Source: an uncultured Neomegalonema sp. (GTDB lineage: Bacteria; Pseudomonadota; Alphaproteobacteria; Rhodobacterales; Rhodobacteraceae). Taken from it: a stretch of DNA of 10,842 nucleotides. How positions within the stretch are numbered: the stretch's first letter is position 1; every line of letters starts with the position of its first letter. Below the pieces are notes generated by a model. The model searched no databases. It was not told the origin of the DNA and saw only the letters and a list, made by a program, of their open reading frames with translations. The translations under genes and the position numbers were made by a program. This document shows, piece after piece, positions 7,026-10,842 of the stretch. The DNA lies in the NCBI GenBank assembly GCA_937944035.1, contig CALDZQ010000040.1, positions 1-10,842 of the forward strand, written 5' to 3'.

Positions 7026-9061
7026 TGACTGTAACCGGAGATGCTCGTTACGCGGCGGTTAAAGCCGGTTGGCGCGGGTTGCAGCACTTCAAACTGCCGC
7101 CGACCGACTTTCAGCATCGACAGCATCCGCTCGTTACGGCCATCAGGCAGAAAGCGGAACAGACCGCTCATCCCCCTGAAACCGGAGGCGGTTTCAATGT
7201 CAGGGATTGAGAAAGGCGCACGGTTTCCGGCACTTGCCGCTTTCAACAACGCCCCCGCAATCGCAACACCATCATAGGCGAGCGTTGCGATCGCCGGAGG
7301 TTTTTCGCCGTAGGCGGCGCTGTAACGTCCTTCAAAATCGGCCTTCAAAGCCGGATCAAGGCCGGGAAACCACCCGCCAAGCAACGTTGCCTCGCGGAAA
7401 GTTTCTTTATCGTCCCAAATACCGAGACCGAGATACTTCACCTTGCTGGGCAGCACGTCATTATAGGCAAGATAAGCCGCAATCGCCTGCAGGGATTTGC
7501 CGCTTGTGGCGATCATCACGGCCTTCACATCAGGGTTTGCCGTATAGAATTCCGCAAACCGTTTGGCGGTCGCGTCGGCGCGGGAAAAATCGCTGCTGAT
7601 CGGCTGAGTGGTTGCAATTTCAACGCCGTAGCGCTGCGCCGCATCCTGCATCGAGCGGAAAACGATACCGCCATAGGGTGTGTCCGGCGCGAGCAAGGCG
7701 ACTTTGCGCAGCCCCCGCTGGGCGATATAGGACATTGAGCGCTCAACCTCCGCACTGGGCAGATAGCCGACGGTGTAGACGCCCCGCCGCAAGACCGCCT
7801 GGTCCGTGGTGAATGCGATCACAGGAACCCCAGCGCTCTGCGCAACCCCTGCAACAGCCTCCGCCGATCCGGAGAAAAGCGGGCCGATAATAAGTTTAGC
7901 GCCATCACGAATCGCTTGTTGCGCTGCGATGGAAGCCTTTTCCGGCGACCCGCCCGTATCATAGCCGCGAAGAACAATCCGGCGATTGCCGAGTTCCTTG
8001 GCGGAGAGCGCGGCGGCGTTCGACAACCCTTTCGCCAACGCCCTGATAGCGGCGCGCGGGTCTGAATCCGGTGTCAAAATAGCGATGGTAACGGGTGCGT
8101 TCGGATCATAGCCGGCTCCGGCAAATGACGGCGCCGGCGCGCCCACCCTTGCGAGTTCCGCCGTGTCATATTCGGTATCCGCCGAAAAGCTGCCCGGATA
8201 CGGGTTCGCGGCGGCTTTTTCGTCATTAGGATCGAGAATATTCGCAGGTTGAGGCGTTATTTGAGCCTGCTGAGCGTCTGATTCCGGCTGAACCTCTTCC
8301 GGCACGCCAATTTCCGCGACAGGGTCCGGCACAACAGGCTGCGACGCTTGTGGTGCGGGCGCGACAGGCACTTGGGGCGGCTCGAACAGCATGGGCGGGG
8401 TTTCAAGCGCCGCAAACTGCTGAGGCTGGGGCTTTTGCGGGGTTTCCGCAATCGCCTTCTCTTCAGGTTCGTCCGGCTTATCGCGGCCGCCGAACAGGAA
8501 ATCGAGGTTGAGGATCGAATCCGGCGTCGGATTGGCCTCGCCTACCGTGGAGGCGTAATCGTCCGTGACCGCCTCATCCGCAGCATAGCGCTTGGACAGC
8601 GGCGTCGGCTCGATGATTTCGACCTTTTCGGGGGCCGGAGGCGTCGGCGGGCTGGCCGGAGCGGTCAGCGCAGGTTCGGCAATCGCGACTTCGGGCACGG
8701 GCAGAGCGGCCGCTTCGGCGGGCTTTTCCGGTGCGGGGGGCAGCTTTACGGTCACTTCCTGAGGGGCGGAAGGCGCGGGTTCCGGCGCTTTCACGGCCTC
8801 GACAACAGGCTTGGGCGCGGGCGGCGGCGGCGGCGGCGGTGCGGCCTTCACGACAGGCGCGGGTTTCGGGGCCGCAACAGGCTTCGGCGCGGCCGCAACA
8901 GGCGCGGGAGCCGCAGCTTTCGGCGCTTGCACCACGGGCGCTTGCAGGGGCGGCGGCGGGGCGGGCGGGGCCACACGTTGTGCGCAAGCTGCCGTTGTCA
9001 GGGCAAGACAAAACAGCGCCGCAATCGCCGGAGACCGTTGTAAACTCTGGAATTTCCGCAT
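7022..9061 (-). CDS. Penicillin-binding protein activator-like lipoprotein (LpoA-like)
   Basis: This 679-residue protein is predicted to be a lipoprotein. It has a basic start, a hydrophobic stretch (11-21) and a lipobox-like TTAAC with acylated C26. Residues about 30-320 are a long low-complexity linker rich in Pro, Ala, Lys and Glu, including seven prolines in a row near 75-81. From about 322 (APVTIAILTPDSDP) to 670 lies a type I periplasmic-binding-protein fold, with LIIGPLFSG, GVPVIAFTTD and LAYDGVAIAGALL. This matches the penicillin-binding protein activator (LpoA/YraM) family, whose outer-membrane lipoproteins stimulate peptidoglycan synthases. The neighbouring rsmI on the opposite strand fits, since yraM-type genes often sit beside rsmI. 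The ATG start has GGAGG five bases upstream. It heads the operon with glnD and murJ. A branched-chain amino acid binding protein is an alternative, but the rsmI neighbour favours the activator. Confidence 0.85.
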   Translation of the reverse strand: MRKFQSLQRSPAIAALFCLALTTAACAQRVAPPAPPPPLQAPVVQAPKAAAPAPVAAAPKPVAAPKPAPVVKAAPPPPPPPAPKPVVEAVKAPEPAPSAPQEVTVKLPPAPEKPAEAAALPVPEVAIAEPALTAPASPPTPPAPEKVEIIEPTPLSKRYAADEAVTDDYASTVGEANPTPDSILNLDFLFGGRDKPDEPEEKAIAETPQKPQPQQFAALETPPMLFEPPQVPVAPAPQASQPVVPDPVAEIGVPEEVQPESDAQQAQITPQPANILDPNDEKAAANPYPGSFSADTEYDTAELARVGAPAPSFAGAGYDPNAPVTIAILTPDSDPRAAIRALAKGLSNAAALSAKELGNRRIVLRGYDTGGSPEKASIAAQQAIRDGAKLIIGPLFSGSAEAVAGVAQSAGVPVIAFTTDQAVLRRGVYTVGYLPSAEVERSMSYIAQRGLRKVALLAPDTPYGGIVFRSMQDAAQRYGVEIATTQPISSDFSRADATAKRFAEFYTANPDVKAVMIATSGKSLQAIAAYLAYNDVLPSKVKYLGLGIWDDKETFREATLLGGWFPGLDPALKADFEGRYSAAYGEKPPAIATLAYDGVAIAGALLKAASAGNRAPFSIPDIETASGFRGMSGLFRFLPDGRNERMLSMLKVGRRQFEVLQPAPTGFNRRVTSISGYSQ

Positions 9062-9185
9062 AAAAACCTCCGCTCAACCTTGGTATTTTTGTCACGTATA
9101 TCATGGATGGTCGATAGTTACTCTGTTCTTATCGGACCAAATCACCTTACAACATCGTTTCCGGCGCTGATCTGAGGCGCTTTTC
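9062..9185. other. Divergent promoter region between the LpoA-like gene and rsmI
   Basis: These 124 bases are more AT-rich than the flanking genes and must carry both outward promoters. For the minus direction I see the GGAGG ribosome binding site (9067-9071) but no clear -35/-10 pair. Confidence 0.55.
9089..9118 (+). promoter_or_regulatory. Weak candidate promoter for rsmI
   Basis: TTGTCA (9089-9094) matches five of six bases of a -35 consensus and is followed after 18 bases by GATAGT (9113-9118), matching four of six in a -10. Transcription would start near 9125, leaving a leader of about 60 bases. The match is modest and could be chance. Confidence 0.3.
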
Positions 9186-10058
9186 TTGAGCAAAAGCAAA
9201 AACGTGGCAAAATCACAACTCCGGCCCGGTTTAACGCTGGTTGCAACGCCCATAGGCAACGCGAGCGACATCACAATACGCGCTCTGGATGCATTACGCG
9301 ACGCTGACGTGCTGGTCTGCGAGGACACACGCATGGCCCGCAGGTTGATGGATATGCATGGCATTACACTCGAAGGGCGACCCCTGATCGCTTATCACGA
9401 CCATAATGCCGCCGCCACGATGCCAAAACTCCTCCATTTCCTCCACAAAGGAGTGACAATGGTGTACCTGTCCGATGCCGGCACGCCGTTGGTGGCCGAT
9501 CCGGGTTACAAGTTGGCGCAGGAAGTTATCAGGGAGGGCATAAACCTGTCCTCCACACCCGGAGCGTGTGCGGCTGTTATGGCTCTCACCCTATCGGGGT
9601 TGCCGAGCGACCGTTTCATGTTCGCCGGATTTCCACCACCCAAGCGCGAAGCCCGCCGTACTTTCCTGTCCGGGTTCAGCGCCGTGCCGGGCACGATCAT
9701 CTTCTACGAATCGCCTCGCCGTCTCGCCGGTTGCCTGACCGACATGGGAGAGGTTTTCGGCAATCGCGAGGCGGCGGTCGCCCGCGAATTGACAAAGATG
9801 TTCGAGGAGGTCCGGCGCGGCTCCCTCACCGATCTGGCCGCACATTACGCCGAAGCGGGCGCGCCGAAGGGCGAGATCGTCCTGCTGGTCGCCCCCCCCG
9901 CCCCCGCGCCCCCCGCGACGGAGGAGGTGATCGACACCGCCCTGCGCACCGCGCTTGCAACAATGTCCGTCAAAGACGCCGCCCGCGAAGTCGCCGCTAC
10001 GCTGAACCTGCCCCGCAAACAGGTCTACGAGCGCGCGCTGGCGGTGCGGGAGGAGTAG
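9186..10058 (+). CDS. rsmI: 16S rRNA (cytidine(1402)-2'-O)-methyltransferase RsmI
   Basis: RsmI uses SAM to methylate the 2'-O of C1402 in 16S rRNA, in the decoding centre. The 290-residue protein carries the tetrapyrrole-methylase-fold signatures: LTLVATPIGNASDITIRAL (16-34 region), VCEDTR, YLSDAGTPLVADPGY, STPGACAAVMALTLSGLP, TIIFYESPRR and ARELTKMFEEV. A C-terminal helical tail (SVKDAAREVAATLNLPRKQVYERAL) is also typical. The start is probably the TTG at 9186, eight bases after GAGG (9174-9177); an in-frame TGA at 9168 blocks anything further upstream, and a GTG at 9204 is the alternative, losing only six residues. It is divergent from the LpoA-like gene. A yraN gene often follows rsmI, but here a repeat-bearing spacer and a STAND ATPase gene follow instead. 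Confidence 0.97.
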   Translation: MSKSKNVAKSQLRPGLTLVATPIGNASDITIRALDALRDADVLVCEDTRMARRLMDMHGITLEGRPLIAYHDHNAAATMPKLLHFLHKGVTMVYLSDAGTPLVADPGYKLAQEVIREGINLSSTPGACAAVMALTLSGLPSDRFMFAGFPPPKREARRTFLSGFSAVPGTIIFYESPRRLAGCLTDMGEVFGNREAAVARELTKMFEEVRRGSLTDLAAHYAEAGAPKGEIVLLVAPPAPAPPATEEVIDTALRTALATMSVKDAAREVAATLNLPRKQVYERALAVREE

Positions 10059-10102
10059 CGGCCCCTCCCCTCCCCTGACATTCCCCGATACCGAAAAGCC
10101 GT

Positions 10103-10184
10103 TGTCATTCCGCGACTTGTTCGCGGAATCCATCGTCCCGCGAGCGCTGATCCATAGACCCCGCGAACAAGTCGCGGGGTGACA
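10103..10184. repeat. 82-base inverted repeat made of two nested hairpins
   Basis: Each arm is itself a palindrome. The left hairpin has a 9-base stem, ATTCCGCGA (10107-10115) with TCGCGGAAT (10121-10129), around the loop CTTGT. The right hairpin has ACCCCGCGA (10158-10166) with TCGCGGGGT (10172-10180), around ACAAG. The two 31-base arms (10103-10133 and 10154-10184), each ending in TGTCA when read inward, are reverse complements apart from five positions. Four of those differences are paired within the hairpins: T-A, T-A on the left become C-G, C-G on the right, so both stems stay perfect. This is how REP/BIME-like or MITE-like intergenic repeats look. It may also slow or end rsmI transcripts, though no T-run follows. 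Other genomic copies cannot be seen here. Confidence 0.85.
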
Positions 10185-10240
10185 CCCCACCCCTCTTCCC
10201 TTCCAACGTGTACGTGGTAAGGTTGCGTTAAGGATGGTTC

Positions 10241-10245
10241 GGAGG
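10241..10245 (+). promoter_or_regulatory. Ribosome binding site of the STAND ATPase gene
   Basis: GGAGG lies six bases before the ATG at 10252 and fixes that start. No clear promoter is seen in the 67 bases between the repeat and the gene. Confidence 0.7.
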
Positions 10246-10251
10246 CCAAGA

Positions 10252-10842
10252 ATGGAATTAAGTGACAAAATTGCAATCGCGGCGATTGTCGTTGCTGCAC
10301 TTTGCGCATTCGCCGCAATATTCGCGACTTATCACACCGCATCCAAACAGAGAAAACAGACTGAATCGCTCGAAACTGAGAAAGCCAAACCCGCTTTTGA
10401 GCGCCAAAAACGCCAAGGCTGGCCTCTCGTCGATAACCTTCCGGACGCCCCCCGCCCCATCCTTGGCCGTGACGGAGAACTGGCCCGTTTGGCGGAGATG
10501 GTGGAGGATAGTCACGTCGCCGCCGTCACAGGCCACCGGAAGAATCAGGCCACCCTGCGCGGTCCCGGCGGCATCGGCAAAACCGAACTCGCCACCGAAT
10601 ACGCCCGCCGCAACAAGCAAACCTACAAAGGCGTCTGGAAAATCGAGGCGGAGAGTGAGACGGGCCTGCAATCCGGTCTCGCTGAACTCGGCGCAAAGCT
10701 GAACATCCCCAAATCCGAAAAACCCAAAGCCACCGCCATCGCCGTCCTCCACAATCTGCGAGACCGCGCTGAACCGTGGCTGATCCTGTTCGACAACGTC
10801 CCCGACTACAAAACGATCCAGCCCTATCTGGTATCGGGCGGC
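10252..10842 (+). CDS. Membrane-anchored STAND/NB-ARC-type P-loop ATPase, N-terminal part (cut by right edge)
   Basis: The frame is open from an ATG with a good GGAGG to the window edge, giving 197 residues. A single hydrophobic helix (about residues 7-27, IAIAAIVVAALCAFAAIFA) followed by a basic, charged stretch (31-55) suggests an inner-membrane anchor with the rest in the cytoplasm. PILGRDGELARL (69-80) is the usual entry motif of STAND ATPases. GPGGIGKT (104-111) is a Walker A loop, and LILFDN (177-182) a Walker B strand with D181. This arrangement matches NB-ARC-like proteins, which in bacteria often carry TPR or other sensor repeats at the C-terminus. The family includes regulators and anti-phage sensors. 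The sensor part is missing from the window, so the role is unknown. The N-terminus has no recognisable effector domain other than the membrane helix. Confidence 0.85.
   Translation, partial: MELSDKIAIAAIVVAALCAFAAIFATYHTASKQRKQTESLETEKAKPAFERQKRQGWPLVDNLPDAPRPILGRDGELARLAEMVEDSHVAAVTGHRKNQATLRGPGGIGKTELATEYARRNKQTYKGVWKIEAESETGLQSGLAELGAKLNIPKSEKPKATAIAVLHNLRDRAEPWLILFDNVPDYKTIQPYLVSGG

Noticed and set aside
8348..9043. Plus-strand open frame of 231 codons, Gly/Arg-rich
   Set aside because: It is the complement of the Pro/Ala-rich linker of the lipoprotein; its composition simply reflects the repeats of GGC and CGC.
10103..10184. CRISPR repeats or an intrinsic terminator in the palindromic region
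   Set aside because: There are only two arms in inverted orientation with no spacers, so it is not a CRISPR array, and no T-run follows either stem, so a standard intrinsic terminator is not supported.
9591..10268. Minus-strand open frame of 225 codons over rsmI and the spacer
   Set aside because: It crosses the palindromic repeat and lies antisense to a well-conserved rsmI, with no family motif of its own.
10258..10752. Minus-strand open frame opposite the STAND ATPase
   Set aside because: The plus-strand frame has a good ribosome binding site, a membrane helix and both Walker motifs, so this is a shadow.

Overview
The window looks like chromosomal DNA from a GC-rich alphaproteobacterium. 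Most genes use G/C-ending codons, and the minus strand carries the pair glnD-murJ, an arrangement familiar from alphaproteobacteria. The genus cannot be named from the sequence. Protein functions below come from recognising family motifs by eye; no database search was run.

Layout, left to right. (1) 1-356, minus: the 5' part of ubiE, a ubiquinone/menaquinone C-methyltransferase whose 3' end lies off the left edge. (2) 357-644: an intergenic stretch that becomes AT-rich to the right. (3) 645-1982, plus: an AT-rich gene of unknown function whose N-terminal third carries an Rx6H motif like that of HEPN RNases. (4) 2002-2697, minus: a compact type II toxin-antitoxin module (Phd/YefM-like antitoxin, PIN/VapC toxin) with a legible promoter and a TACGTA repeat operator. 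(5) 2698-9061, minus: a housekeeping operon of three overlapping genes, transcribed as a penicillin-binding-protein-activator-like lipoprotein (LpoA-like), then glnD (PII uridylyltransferase), then murJ (lipid II flippase). Both junctions are 4-base GTGA overlaps. (6) 9062-9185: a divergent intergenic region. (7) 9186-10058, plus: rsmI, a 16S rRNA C1402 2'-O-methyltransferase. (8) 10059-10251: an intergenic region with an 82-base double-palindromic repeat. (9) 10252-10842, plus: the start of a membrane-anchored STAND/NB-ARC-type P-loop ATPase, cut by the right edge.

The lipoprotein-glnD-murJ operon links peptidoglycan synthesis (an activator of penicillin-binding proteins and the lipid II flippase) with nitrogen sensing, and its overlaps suggest translational coupling. 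The toxin-antitoxin promoter starts directly at the murJ stop codon, so this module may also receive read-through from the operon.

Two places look accessory: the AT-rich putative HEPN gene plus the toxin-antitoxin pair between ubiE and murJ, and the STAND ATPase after rsmI. HEPN RNases, PIN toxins and STAND ATPases all recur in phage-defence and stress systems, so these are the best candidates for something undescribed. No single system joining them can be shown from this window.
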